From Rubrobacter xylanophilus DSM 9941 (GTDB taxonomy: Bacteria > Actinomycetota > Rubrobacteria > Rubrobacterales > Rubrobacteraceae): 64,000 bases of DNA. Where the stretch lies: NCBI RefSeq assembly GCF_000014185.1, contig NC_008148.1, forward strand, positions 3,142,001 to 3,206,000. Direction: 5' to 3'. A program made the position numbers and the translations under genes. Every line of letters begins with the position of its first letter. Within the stretch, counting starts at the first letter, position 1. The notes under the pieces were generated by a model. That model worked only from the letters and a program-made list of their open reading frames with translations, was not told where the DNA came from and searched no databases. This document shows positions 53,456-61,379 of the stretch, piece after piece.

Positions 53456-53504
53456 AACTCTTTAATTGTGCGTCGGTTTTGGTTTCGCACCAACCGACGC
53501 CAGT

Positions 53505-53533
53505 ATGATATACCGCTCGATACACTTTGTAAA
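53505..53533 (-). promoter_or_regulatory. Promoter of the candidate small RNA
   Basis: On the minus strand TTTACA (53528-53533) and TATCAT (53505-53510) are separated by exactly 17 bp, in a short AT-rich island (53456-53605) that stands out from the GC-rich surroundings. The predicted start, near 53499, coincides with the first base of the 5' hairpin. Confidence 0.7.
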
Positions 53534-53612
53534 GGGCTCGGAACAGAAAATTCAGAAATTTTTGTAGATAGCTGCGGGCAGTATATATGAGCGGCACATA
53601 TGGGGGGGAAGG

Positions 53613-53646
53613 GAGGGCGCGCCCCTAGATGCGGGGGCGCGCCCTC
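53613..53646. terminator. GC hairpin behind gcvH
   Basis: GAGGGCGCGCCCC (53613-53625) and GGGGCGCGCCCTC (53634-53646) are perfectly complementary over 13 bp with an 8-nt loop. It lies 12 nt after the gcvH stop on the minus strand and is the likely end of the gcv operon. Like the hairpin before leuB it lacks a T-run. Confidence 0.65.
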
Positions 53647-53658
53647 TCGGGGCCTTGG

Positions 53659-54039
53659 CTACTCCTCCTCTTCGAGGCGGCGGGCGTACTCCTCGGGGGA
53701 GAGGAGGTCGGGCTCCTCGGAGAGCCTGACGCGGAGGAGCCAGCCCTCGCCGTAGGGGTCTTCGTTCACCTTCTCCGGGCTCTCCTCGAGGGAGGTGTTC
53801 ACCTCGGTCACCTCTCCGCTCACTGGGGAGTAGAGGTCTGAGACGGCCTTCACGGACTCTATGGTGCCGAAGGGCTCTCCGGCCTGCACGGAGCTTCCCA
53901 CCTCCGGGAGCTCCACGAAGACCACGTCGCCGAGCTCCTCCTGGGCGTGGTCGGTTATACCGACGGTGGCGGCGTCGCCCTCTATGCGGGCCCACTCATG
54001 GGTTCTGGTGTAGACGAGATCCTGCGGTATCTCAGCCAC
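53659..54039 (-). CDS. gcvH: Glycine cleavage system H protein
   Basis: A 126-residue lipoyl carrier protein, last gene of the gcv operon. The lipoylated Lys64 is in GTIESVKAVSDLYSP. YTRTHEWARIEGDAATVGIT at the N-terminus and LSPVSGEV-type sequence YSPVSGEVTEVN match the family. It carries the aminomethyl group between GcvP, GcvT and lipoamide dehydrogenase. The start overlaps gcvT by 8 nt. Confidence 0.96.
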   Translation of the reverse strand: MAEIPQDLVYTRTHEWARIEGDAATVGITDHAQEELGDVVFVELPEVGSSVQAGEPFGTIESVKAVSDLYSPVSGEVTEVNTSLEESPEKVNEDPYGEGWLLRVRLSEEPDLLSPEEYARRLEEEE

Positions 54040-55141
54040 TGGCTCCTCCCTCGGGGTCGTTTCTCTTGCGCCGGTAGAAGGGGAGCGGGACGATCCTGGC
54101 CGGGACCGGCCGCTCCCGGATGAGCACTTCGAAGCCGCCCTCCGTCTCGGGGGGGACGTAGGCGAGCCCGATGGCGCGGCCCAGCGTCGGGGACATCGTC
54201 CCGCTGGTGACCACGCCCGCCCGCTCGCCGCCCACGGCGACCGGGTAGCCGTGGCGGGCTATGCCCCGCCCCTCCAGCTCGAAGCCGACTAGCTTTTTGC
54301 GCAGCCCGCGCTCCCGCTGTCTCTGCAGGGCCCGCTGCCCGACGAACTCCTCCTCCTTGTGTAGGTGGACGGCGAAGGAGATCCCGGCCTCAAGCGGCGT
54401 GGTCTCCTCGTCCAGCTCGTTGCCGTAGAGGCACATCCCCGCCTCCAGGCGCAGCGTGTCGCGCGCCCCGAGCCCGGCCGGAGCAGCCCCCGCCTCGACG
54501 AGGCGCCGCCACAGGGAGGGGGCCTCTGCGGGGCGGAGAAAGACCTCGAAGCCGTCCTCTCCGGTGTAGCCGGTGCGGGCCACGATCGCCTCCCCCCCGT
54601 CCACGTGCGTCTCGAGGAAGCGGTAGCGCCCGAGGGCGGAGAGGTCTCCCGCGACGAACGGCTGCAGGAGCCGCTCGGCCTCCGGGCCCTGCAGCGCGAG
54701 CAGCGCCCACTCCTCCGTCTCGTCGGAGATCTCTACGTCGAGGTCTGCGGTGTGCCTGCGGAAGTGGGCGAGGTCTTTCTCGCGGTTGGCGGCGTTCACC
54801 ACCACGAGGAAGCCCTCCCCGCGGCGGTAGGCGATCACGTCGTCCACCGTCCCCCCGCTCTCCAGGCAGACGGCGGCATAGCCCGCCTGCCCCTCACCCA
54901 GCCGGGAGACGTCGCGGGTGAGGAGGCGCTGCAGCGCCCTCTCGGCGTCCGGGCCGCGGAAGGCCACCTCCCCCATGTGCGAGACGTCGAAGAGCCCGGC
55001 GCGGGTGCGCACCGCCTCGTGCTCGGCCTTTATCCCCGCGTACTGCACCGGCATCTCCCAGCCCGCGAAGTCCACGAGCCGGGCGCCCAGGGCCCTGTGC
55101 TCCTCGTAGAGCGGGGTGCGGCGCAGGGTTCCCCTCGCCAC
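54032..55141 (-). CDS. gcvT: Glycine cleavage system aminomethyltransferase
   Basis: A 369-residue T protein that moves the methylene group to tetrahydrofolate. [26 protein letters not shown] is the N-terminal family pattern; DVSHMGE and [13 protein letters not shown] follow, and [20 protein letters not shown] is the folate-site region with the catalytic Asp. The GTG at 55141, 2 nt after the gcvPB stop, gives the usual N-terminus; a GTG at 55150 overlapping that stop is also possible. Confidence 0.95.
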   Translation of the reverse strand: MARGTLRRTPLYEEHRALGARLVDFAGWEMPVQYAGIKAEHEAVRTRAGLFDVSHMGEVAFRGPDAERALQRLLTRDVSRLGEGQAGYAAVCLESGGTVDDVIAYRRGEGFLVVVNAANREKDLAHFRRHTADLDVEISDETEEWALLALQGPEAERLLQPFVAGDLSALGRYRFLETHVDGGEAIVARTGYTGEDGFEVFLRPAEAPSLWRRLVEAGAAPAGLGARDTLRLEAGMCLYGNELDEETTPLEAGISFAVHLHKEEEFVGQRALQRQRERGLRKKLVGFELEGRGIARHGYPVAVGGERAGVVTSGTMSPTLGRAIGLAYVPPETEGGFEVLIRERPVPARIVPLPFYRRKRNDPEGGASG

Positions 55142-55143
55142 CG

Positions 55144-56559
55144 CTACCACCGGGCCTTCAGGTTGCGGGCGGCGCGGGCCTCGTCGAGGCGGCGGGTGGG
55201 GGCGCGGGTGGGGGCCTCTTCGAGCTCCTCCGGCTTCGCCTCGGCCAGCTCCAGCATCGCCCCAACGAAGTCGTCGAGGGTCTCCTTGGACTCCGTCTCC
55301 GTCGGCTCGATCAGCATCGCCTCCTTGACCACGAGGGGGAAGTAGATCGTGGGGGGATGGAAGCCGTGGTCTATGAGGCCCTTGGCGACGTCGAGCGCCC
55401 GGATGCCCTTGGGGGGCTGCACCACCACCTCGTGCTTGCACGGCCCCTCGTAGGGGAGCCGGTAGGTGCCCTTCAGGCGGGCCCGGACGTAGTTGGCGTT
55501 CAGCACGGCCAGGTCCGTGACCTCCCTGAGCTCCGGGCCGTGCATCCGGATGTAGTTCCAGGCCCGGAGCATCGGGCCGAAGTTGCCGTGGAAGGCCGCC
55601 ACCCGCCCGATGCTCTTCTCCGGCCGGGCGAAGCGGTAGCCCTCCCCGCGCCTCTCCACCACCGGGTCGGGCCTGAAGGGGGCGAGGCGCTCCGAGCAGG
55701 CGATGGCCCCCGAGCCCGGCCCGCCGCCGCCGTGGGGGGTGGAGAAGGTCTTGTGCAGGTTGAAGTGCATGATGTCCACCCCGGCGTCGGCGGGGCGCAT
55801 CCGGCCCATGTTCGCGTTCATGTTCGCGCCGTCCATGTACAGGAAGGCCCCCACCGAGTGGAGGATCCCGGCGATCTCCTCCATGTTCCGCTCGAAGACG
55901 CCGCAGGTGTTGGGGTTGGTGATCATGAGCGCCGCGGTGCTCTCGTCGGCCAGCCGGCGCAGCTCCCCAACGTCCACGCAGCCGCGGGCGTCCAGCCCGA
56001 TCTCCCTGGCCTCGAACCCTGCCATGGCCGCGGTGGCCGGGTTGGTGCCGTGGGCCGTCTGGGGGATGAGGACGACCCTGCGCCCCGTATCCCCGGCGTC
56101 CCGGAAGTAGTCCCGGATCATCAGGATGCTGGTGAGCTCGCCCTGAGCCCCGGCGAGCGGCTGCAGGGAGACGGCCGGGAAGCCAGAGATCTCGGCGAGG
56201 AACCCCTGCAGCTCGTACATGACCTGGAGCGCCCCCTGCACCTGCTCCTCGGGTTGCAGGGGATGCAGCCCGGCGAAGCCGGGGTGGGCCGCCGCGGCCT
56301 CGTTGGCGCGGGGGTTGTGCTTCATGGTGCAGGAGCCTAAGGGATAGAAGCTGGTGTCTATCCCCCAGTTCCTGCGGGAGAGGTTGGTGTAGTGGCGGAC
56401 GACCGTGGGCTCGTCGGCCTCCGGGAGGCGGGGCCTCTCCCGGCGGAGCAGCCGTTCCGGCACCACCTCCTCCGGGCTTACCGGCTCCACGTCCGGCCGG
56501 GGCAGGGTGTACCCCCGGCGGCCCGGGCGGCCCTTGTCCCTGATCAGGTTACCCAGCAT
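55144..56559 (-). CDS. gcvPB: Glycine dehydrogenase (decarboxylating) subunit 2
   Basis: The 471-residue PLP-carrying half of the two-subunit P protein. NWGIDTSFYPLGSCTMKHNP is near residue 67-86, and DIMHFNLHKTFSTPHGGGGPG holds the PLP-binding Lys. Glycine is decarboxylated and its aminomethyl group passed to GcvH. The ATG overlaps the end of gcvPA by 11 nt and has GGAGG upstream. The split P protein (gcvPA and gcvPB) is typical of Gram-positive thermophiles. Confidence 0.96.
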   Translation of the reverse strand: MLGNLIRDKGRPGRRGYTLPRPDVEPVSPEEVVPERLLRRERPRLPEADEPTVVRHYTNLSRRNWGIDTSFYPLGSCTMKHNPRANEAAAAHPGFAGLHPLQPEEQVQGALQVMYELQGFLAEISGFPAVSLQPLAGAQGELTSILMIRDYFRDAGDTGRRVVLIPQTAHGTNPATAAMAGFEAREIGLDARGCVDVGELRRLADESTAALMITNPNTCGVFERNMEEIAGILHSVGAFLYMDGANMNANMGRMRPADAGVDIMHFNLHKTFSTPHGGGGPGSGAIACSERLAPFRPDPVVERRGEGYRFARPEKSIGRVAAFHGNFGPMLRAWNYIRMHGPELREVTDLAVLNANYVRARLKGTYRLPYEGPCKHEVVVQPPKGIRALDVAKGLIDHGFHPPTIYFPLVVKEAMLIEPTETESKETLDDFVGAMLELAEAKPEELEEAPTRAPTRRLDEARAARNLKARW

Positions 56560-57838
56560 TCGCCACCACCTCCACAAAGGCGTCGAGCTCCTCTTTGGTC
56601 CTCTTCTCGGTGACCGCGACGAGCATCGCCCCGTCGCCGAGGTCGAGCCCGCCGACGATGCCGGCCTCCAGCAGCGCCTCGTTCGCCCCTTTCACGTCCG
56701 GCATCTCGACCGCGAACTCCCACAGAAAGGGCGCCTCCGGGTAGCGGAGCCTCAGCCCGGCCTCCCCGAGGCGGCCTGCCAGGTAGTGGGCCTTGGAGAT
56801 GGAGAGCTCGGCCACCTCGCGCAGCCCCTCGGGGCCCAGGAGGGCGGTGTAGATGGTCGCGGCAAGGGCGGTGAGCGCCTGGTTGGTGCAGATGTTGGAG
56901 TTGGCCCTGGCCCGGCGGATGTCCTGCTCGCGCGCCCTCAGGGTCAGCACGTAGGCCAGGCGGCCCTCCCGGTCCACGGTCTCCCCGGCGATGCGGCCCG
57001 GGAGCTGGCGGACGAACCTCTGGCGGGTGGCCATGTACCCGGCGTAGGGCCCGCCGAACATGAGCGGGACGCCGAGCGGCTGGGTCTCCCCCACCGCGAT
57101 GTCCGCCCCGAGGCGGCCGGGGGGCTCGAGCACGGCGAGCGCGATGGGGTCGCAGACGGCGACGGCGAGCGCCCCGACCTCGCGCGCCGCCTCCGCCGCC
57201 GCCCCGACGTCCTCCACCACCCCGAAGAAGTTGGGGCTCTGCACGATGACGCCGCTCGCGTCCCGCGGCACCCCGGAGAAGTCCGTGGCGCCGCCCTCGA
57301 AGGGGAGCCCGGCCACCTCCACGCCGTAGGTCTCGAGCACCTCCCGGTAGCGGGGGTTGAGGCCCGCGGAGAGCGCGACCTTCGGGTCGCGCTTCGTGAG
57401 GCGGGCGGTCATCAGGGCGGCCTCGGCCACCGCGCTCGCCGCGTCGTAGACGGAGGCGTTGGCCACCTCCAGGCCGGTCAGCTCGGAGATCACCGACTGG
57501 AACTCGAAGATGGCCTGCAGGTGCCCCTGGCTCACCTCCGGCTGGTAGGGCGTGTAGGAGGTCATGAACTCGCCGCGGGAGATGATCGCGCCTACGGCAG
57601 CCGGCGTGATCCTGTCGTAGGCCCCGGCGCCGAGAAAGACGGGAAGACCGGCCCGGTTTCTGGCGGCGAGCCTCTCGACCTCCCTCAGCGCCTCGTACTC
57701 GGAGAGCGCCGGGGGCAGGCCCAGCTCGCCCTCAAACCTCGGGGAGACGTCCTCGAAGAGCTCGTCTACGGACCCGACCCCGATCGCGTCCAGCATCTCC
57801 CGGATGTCCGCCTCGGTGTGCGGTGTGAAGCGCGCCAC
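56549..57838 (-). CDS. gcvPA: Glycine dehydrogenase (decarboxylating) subunit 1
   Basis: The 429-residue N-terminal-half subunit of the P protein, first gene of the gcv operon. RFTPHTEADIREMLDAIGVG is the N-terminal pattern; FLGAGAYDRITPAAV, EFMTSYTPYQPEVSQGHLQA and GETQPLGVPLMFGGPYAGYM are strongly conserved family segments. The GTG start is preceded by GAGGGGG about 8 nt upstream. An open frame continues further upstream, but that region forms the glycine riboswitch and is not coding. Confidence 0.95.
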   Translation of the reverse strand: MARFTPHTEADIREMLDAIGVGSVDELFEDVSPRFEGELGLPPALSEYEALREVERLAARNRAGLPVFLGAGAYDRITPAAVGAIISRGEFMTSYTPYQPEVSQGHLQAIFEFQSVISELTGLEVANASVYDAASAVAEAALMTARLTKRDPKVALSAGLNPRYREVLETYGVEVAGLPFEGGATDFSGVPRDASGVIVQSPNFFGVVEDVGAAAEAAREVGALAVAVCDPIALAVLEPPGRLGADIAVGETQPLGVPLMFGGPYAGYMATRQRFVRQLPGRIAGETVDREGRLAYVLTLRAREQDIRRARANSNICTNQALTALAATIYTALLGPEGLREVAELSISKAHYLAGRLGEAGLRLRYPEAPFLWEFAVEMPDVKGANEALLEAGIVGGLDLGDGAMLVAVTEKRTKEELDAFVEVVANAG

Positions 57839-57884
57839 GGGATATACCCCCTCTTCCTGTTCCTCCGGTTGGACGTCTTCCTTT

Positions 57885-58050
57885 GTCGTCCTGTCCCGGA
57901 ACCTGAGAGTGTTACCCCGTCGGCGCCGGCCCCTGCCGGACTCTCCAGGACGCCCTCCGGCCGCGGTCCTTTTGCCTGAGAGATTCGGCCCCGAAACCGG
58001 GGACCTTTCACCTTCGGCGGCCGCGCGCGGCGGCTCTCTCCCGCGGCCCT
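57885..58050 (-). ncRNA. Tandem glycine riboswitch
   Basis: The minus-strand leader of gcvPA contains two glycine aptamers in a row. Aptamer 1 has GGGAGAGAGCCGCC, the core GCCGCCGAAGG, and CTCTCAGGCAAAAGGAC. Aptamer 2 has CTGGAGAGTCCGGC, the core GGCGCCGACGGGG, and ACTCTCAGGTTCCGGGACAG. These are the conserved parts of the known glycine riboswitch (RF00504). It is expected to switch on the glycine cleavage genes when glycine is high. About 45 nt separate it from the gcvPA start. Confidence 0.92.
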
Positions 58051-58205
58051 CTGCGGGCAAGATAAGCCTAGCACAATCTCGGGGCCTCCGGGACGCCAGC
58101 CCTACGCCCGGCCGGTTCGCTTCTATGTGCTGGCCCGGCAAGACCGCCAGAGACCACGCGACCTTCCCGTCTCCTCCACCCGCGGGGACCCTCTCTCTAA
58201 GCTCC

Positions 58206-58464
58206 CCTTCTACATACCGTCGAGGCGGGGACGGGGTCTTTCGTCCACATACCGGGCGGCACCGTGCACACGTTCAGGTGCGTGGGCGCGCCCGGGAGGC
58301 TCCTCGTCACGGCCGGCCCGGCGGGCCCGCACGAGCGGTTCTTCGCGGAGATCGGCGAGCCCGCCGACCGGACCTCCCCGCCGGCACACGAGGGCCCGCC
58401 GGACGTCGAGAGGCCCGTCGCCGCGGCGGCCAGGCACGGCATCGAGATACTGCCGCCCTCGTAG
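58206..58464 (+). pseudogene. Truncated cupin, C-terminal half only
   Basis: An open frame that reads GTGSFVHIPGGTVHTFRCVG and RFFAEIGEPADRTSPPAHEG and ends ARHGIEILPPS. It matches the second half of the intact cupin gene about 1.6 kb downstream (APGSFVHVPRGCLHTFRNAG and ending PRYGIEIPPPPGE). The N-terminal half with the metal-binding cupin motif 1 is missing and no start is evident. It is the decayed member of a duplicated cupin/LuxR unit. Confidence 0.7.
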
Positions 58465-58504
58465 CGGCAGCGGCGGGGGCAGGTAGGTGCGGGCGGCCCC
58501 TTTG

Positions 58505-59614
58505 CTAACCGAAGAGCGAAGGGTAGAGCCCCTCGAAGAAGAGCCTCTTCACCAGCTCCCGGCGGCTGTGGACGCCGACCTTCTCGAAGACGCCGCGCAG
58601 GTGGTTCTGGACGGTATGCTCGGAGATGAAGAGCGTGCGCGAGATCTGGCGCGTCGAGAGGCCGCGAGCGACGAGCCCGGCTATCTCCTCCTCGCGGGGC
58701 GTGAGCCCGTAGGCGGCGACGCTCATCCAGGCGACCTCCTCGGGTTTGCTCGTCTCGATGACGACCACCGTTTCGCCCGGATGCCCGCCCGCGGGCTCGG
58801 TGAGGGAGGCGTAGAGGGTCAGCCAGCGCCCGGAGCGCCCGCGGGCGCGCACGCACGGGCAGCCCGCGTCGTCGCCGCCCCCGGACACGAGCGCCCGCCT
58901 CAGGGCACAGACCACCATGCGCACCGCGGGCGGCAGCCCCTCCCAACCGCGCCAGTCGGGGCGCAGGTCTTCCAGCTCCCGGAGGAGGCGCTCGGCGGCG
59001 GGCGTGTGCCGGACCACGGAGCCCCGGCCGTCGAGGGCGAGGACGCCGGGGACCCCGGCCGCAGGCTGTCCGGCGGGGGCCCGCGCGCGCAGGGCCGCCG
59101 AGCGTAGCCCCACGGCCAGGTGCGGGGCGAGGCGCCTGAGGAACGCGGCCTCGCGCGCGGAGAAGTCCGGGGTGCCCCTGGCGCGGATCAGGTCCATCGA
59201 GCCCCACAGGTAGCCGCCCGCGGCGAAGACGGTGCGCGCCTCGTGGGCGAGCCCGAGCGGGCCGAGCAGCTCCCGGTAGCGCTGGGAGCGCTCCGGTCTT
59301 CCGTCCGTGGACTCGGAGAGCAGGGCCACCGCGCGGCGCTCCCGCGCCATCGCGCGCAGCTGCTCCAGGTCATACTCGAAGTACAGGCGCTCGAAGAAGA
59401 GGGCGGCCTCCTCCGCGCCGCCCATCTCCCCGGCGAGGGAGCGCGTGACCAGCCCGCTCGCCGGGTCTGCCGTGGAGGCGCAGTACGCGTCGAAGGGGAC
59501 CGCGAGCTGCAGCCGCTCGACGACCCGCCCGAGCAGCTCCGGCCCGTCGAGCCCCGAGCAGCACAGCCGCTTCAGCTCCGAGAAGGCCCGTTCCTCCGCC
59601 AACGCCCTCATCAC
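58505..59614 (-). CDS. LuxR-family transcriptional regulator
   Basis: A 369-residue regulator. The C-terminal HTH reads YGLTPREEEIAGLVARGLST then RTLFISEHTVQNHLRGVFEK (about residues 306-350). The N-terminal part is a GAF-like or PAS-like sensor region without a clear ligand motif; no autoinducer-binding signature or phosphoryl-acceptor Asp is evident. It faces the truncated cupin fragment and is divergent from an intact cupin gene, which it may control. The GTG at 59614 or the next ATG both fit. Confidence 0.85.
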   Translation of the reverse strand: MMRALAEERAFSELKRLCCSGLDGPELLGRVVERLQLAVPFDAYCASTADPASGLVTRSLAGEMGGAEEAALFFERLYFEYDLEQLRAMARERRAVALLSESTDGRPERSQRYRELLGPLGLAHEARTVFAAGGYLWGSMDLIRARGTPDFSAREAAFLRRLAPHLAVGLRSAALRARAPAGQPAAGVPGVLALDGRGSVVRHTPAAERLLRELEDLRPDWRGWEGLPPAVRMVVCALRRALVSGGGDDAGCPCVRARGRSGRWLTLYASLTEPAGGHPGETVVVIETSKPEEVAWMSVAAYGLTPREEEIAGLVARGLSTRQISRTLFISEHTVQNHLRGVFEKVGVHSRRELVKRLFFEGLYPSLFG

Positions 59615-59785
59615 CGCTCACCCCCGATAGACGTTACGCCGTCATCATCGCACACCCCGCGGCGCGGGCGCATCCCCCAAACTGCGTATCTCCGGGACCA
59701 GAAAATGACGGGTTCGTGTCATACCGCCGCCGCACGAGGCGGCCTACAGTCGTCCCAGACGGATGGAAACCCAGGAAGGAGGATC

Positions 59786-60277
59786 ATGCAGGCCAGGCAG
59801 GAGCGCGTTACGCACTCGCCGGAGGGTTCCGGCAAGACGGTGTGGGTGGCGGGGACCGACCTGGTCACCTTCAAGGCCGCCGGGGAGGACACGGACGGAG
59901 AGTACGCCCTCTTCGACTCGCTGGTGCTGCCCGGAGGCGGCCCGCCGCCGCACGTCCACACCCGGGAGGCCGAGAGCTTCTACGTGCTGGAGGGCCGCTT
60001 CGAGTTCCTGGCGGAGGACCGCTGGATAGAGGCCGCCCCCGGCTCCTTCGTCCACGTGCCCAGGGGCTGCCTGCACACGTTCAGGAACGCGGGCCAGGAG
60101 GTCGGGCGGCTCCTGACGCTCGTCGTCCCGGCGGGGCTCGACAGGTTCTTCGAGGAGGTCGGCGTGCCCGGCACGGACGTCTCCGACCCGCCCCCCTTCG
60201 GCCCGGCGGAGATAGAGAGGCTCCTGGCGACCGCCCCGAGGTACGGCATCGAGATACCGCCGCCCCCCGGAGAGTAG
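59786..60277 (+). CDS. Cupin-domain protein
   Basis: A 163-residue single cupin. Motif 1 is LPGGGPPPHVHTREAESFYVL (metal-binding His and Glu) and motif 2 is GSFVHVPRGCLHTFRNAG. After the barrel a tail of about 50 residues has RFFEEVGVPGTDVSDPPPFG. Similar proteins are annotated as quercetin dioxygenase-like, but enzymatic activity is not established. The ATG has GAAGGAGG upstream. It is an intact paralogue of the fragment before the LuxR gene and of the cupin near 61.4 kb. Confidence 0.88.
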   Translation: MQARQERVTHSPEGSGKTVWVAGTDLVTFKAAGEDTDGEYALFDSLVLPGGGPPPHVHTREAESFYVLEGRFEFLAEDRWIEAAPGSFVHVPRGCLHTFRNAGQEVGRLLTLVVPAGLDRFFEEVGVPGTDVSDPPPFGPAEIERLLATAPRYGIEIPPPPGE

Positions 60278-60309
60278 GGATGCGGAGGGCCGGAACTCAT
60301 GGTTCCCGG

Positions 60310-60480
60310 CCCTCTTTTTCACCGACCCCCCTCTGCCGCGGACGCCGGCCCTCTCGAAGACGCCGCGCAGGCGGTCCTGGACGGTGTGCTGGGAGATGTA
60401 CAGGGCGGCATCTGCCTGTTGGAGGCGCACGAGTGCTGCACGACCTCGCGCAGCGGGCGCTCGGCGGCCCGCGCGGCGCG
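60310..60480 (-). pseudogene. LuxR HTH fragment, decayed
   Basis: On the minus strand a frame reads QADAALYISQHTVQDRLRGV then FERAGVRGRGG, matching the HTH of the intact LuxR gene about 1.8 kb before it (TLFISEHTVQNHLRGVFEKV). The surrounding bases also align at nucleotide level (CTCGAAGACGCCGCGCAGG is shared exactly). The rest of the gene is missing or scrambled. The 361-nt gap (60278-60638) shows nothing else I can support. Confidence 0.7.
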
Positions 60481-60638
60481 CCTCACCTCCTGCGTCAGCC
60501 CGGCCGCCTTCCGCAGCCGCGTCCCGAAAGATGTGCCGGCCCCGCACCCAAACCCGAGCCTCTGTCCTGAGGCGGCCCGCTATGTGCCGCGCGCTACCGG
60601 ATCCCGCAAGGTCCGGACGCCGCACCTCCCGTTCGGGC

Positions 60639-61271
60639 TCAGAGCAAGGGTTTGTCCGCATCCCGGCTATGGGACTCCGGGTCCCGGGAAGCCGCCTGCA
60701 CCGCCTCGAGCATGACCTCCACCGCCTCTTCCCTGCTCAGGCCGCTCCCCCGCTCGAGCGAGCGCCAGGTGTGGAAGTCGAGCGCCAGGGCGAGCGCCGC
60801 GAGCAGACGCCTTCTCCGCCCGCCCCAGCCCTCGGCGAGCAGCTCGCGGACCCTCCCGAGGTAGGGCACCAGCGTGCCGTCGAGCACGGCGGCGAGCTCG
60901 GGCATCGCCTCCGCGTCGCGCAGGACGTTGGCCGTCATCGGCTCGGTGCGCTCGTAGTAGGCGTAGAGATCAGCCAAGGCCGCCCGCAGCCGCTCCCGCG
61001 GGTCTTGGATCTCCCTCCACCGCGCAGGGTCCGGCGGCGGGTGCCGCTCCGTCCAGCGCCGCGAGCACGCCCCAAGGAGGTCTGCCATGTCCGGAAAGTG
61101 GTTGTAGACCGTAAGCCTGTTCACCCCCGCCCGCTCGGCGATCTCCTTCACCGTCGTCCGCGCCGGCCCCCGCGCGCGGTGCAGCTCCACCGCGGCCTCC
61201 ACGATCCGGCACCGCGTCTCGCGCCGGCGCTCCGCCCGCTTCTTCATCTCGTACCTGCGCCTCTTCGCCAT
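60639..61271 (-). CDS. TetR-family regulator
   Basis: A 210-residue TetR repressor from ATG 61271. The N-terminal HTH has RIVEAAVELHRARGPARTTV then EIAERAGVNRLTVYNHFPDM (about residues 23-62). The C-terminal helical domain lacks a recognisable ligand signature. It is divergent from a cupin gene; palindromes TAAACACTATGTTTA and a related TAAACACTGTATCA lie between them and are likely operators. Confidence 0.88.
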   Translation of the reverse strand: MAKRRRYEMKKRAERRRETRCRIVEAAVELHRARGPARTTVKEIAERAGVNRLTVYNHFPDMADLLGACSRRWTERHPPPDPARWREIQDPRERLRAALADLYAYYERTEPMTANVLRDAEAMPELAAVLDGTLVPYLGRVRELLAEGWGGRRRRLLAALALALDFHTWRSLERGSGLSREEAVEVMLEAVQAASRDPESHSRDADKPLL

Positions 61272-61276
61272 TTCGC

Positions 61277-61354
61277 TAAACACTGTATCAAATGATATTG
61301 ACGCGGGGATCGAACGGGTGTAAGGTGTTCGCAGTTATCTAAACACTATGTTTA
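61277..61354. promoter_or_regulatory. tetR/cupin divergent control region
   Basis: Contains a perfect palindrome TAAACA-CTA-TGTTTA (61340-61354), a related half TAAACACTGTATCA (61277-61290), and a plus-strand promoter TTGACG (61298-61303), 17-bp spacer, TAAGGT (61321-61326). The predicted start near 61333 places the palindrome just downstream of it, a repressor position. The second half-site overlaps the tetR leader. Confidence 0.65.
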
Positions 61355-61379
61355 TCCAAATATGGAAAGGAGGGCGTTC

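Larger units (their letters stand above)
53245..53500 (-). ncRNA. Candidate small RNA with two anti-Shine-Dalgarno hairpins
   Basis: A 428-bp gap between convergent rex and gcvH contains, on the minus strand, the parts of one RNA of about 255 nt. In order: a hairpin at the very 5' end (GCGTCGGTTGG, 53490-53500, pairs with a 2-nt bulge to CCAAAACCGACGC, 53470-53482); two identical 56-nt hairpins, each an 8-bp stem CGGGGCGC/GCGCCCCG around a 40-nt pyrimidine-rich loop; and a terminator hairpin with a T-run. Each loop contains CCTCCTTTC, the same nine bases as the 3' tail of 16S rRNA. No credible protein is encoded. The RNA would be able to pair with ribosome-binding sites (inference). Confidence 0.65.

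Noticed and set aside
53245-53500. The small RNA as the known actinobacterial 6C RNA
   Set aside because: 6C RNA needs at least six consecutive C in each of its two loops; the longest C-run in these loops is four, and the size and 5' hairpin differ.
53340-53597. An 85-residue minus-strand frame beginning MPLIYTARSY in the rex-gcvH gap
   Set aside because: It spans the AT-rich promoter, the 5' hairpin and both repeats of the candidate small RNA; the peptide is a by-product of the repeats with no ribosome site or family.
57839-58141. N-terminal extension of gcvPA to 58141
   Set aside because: The extra reading frame runs through the tandem glycine riboswitch and is Arg/Gly/Pro-rich with no family match.
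58505-59614. The LuxR protein as a quorum-sensing receptor
   Set aside because: No autoinducer-binding signature (conserved Trp, Tyr and Asp set) is visible and no luxI is present; only the HTH supports the LuxR name.
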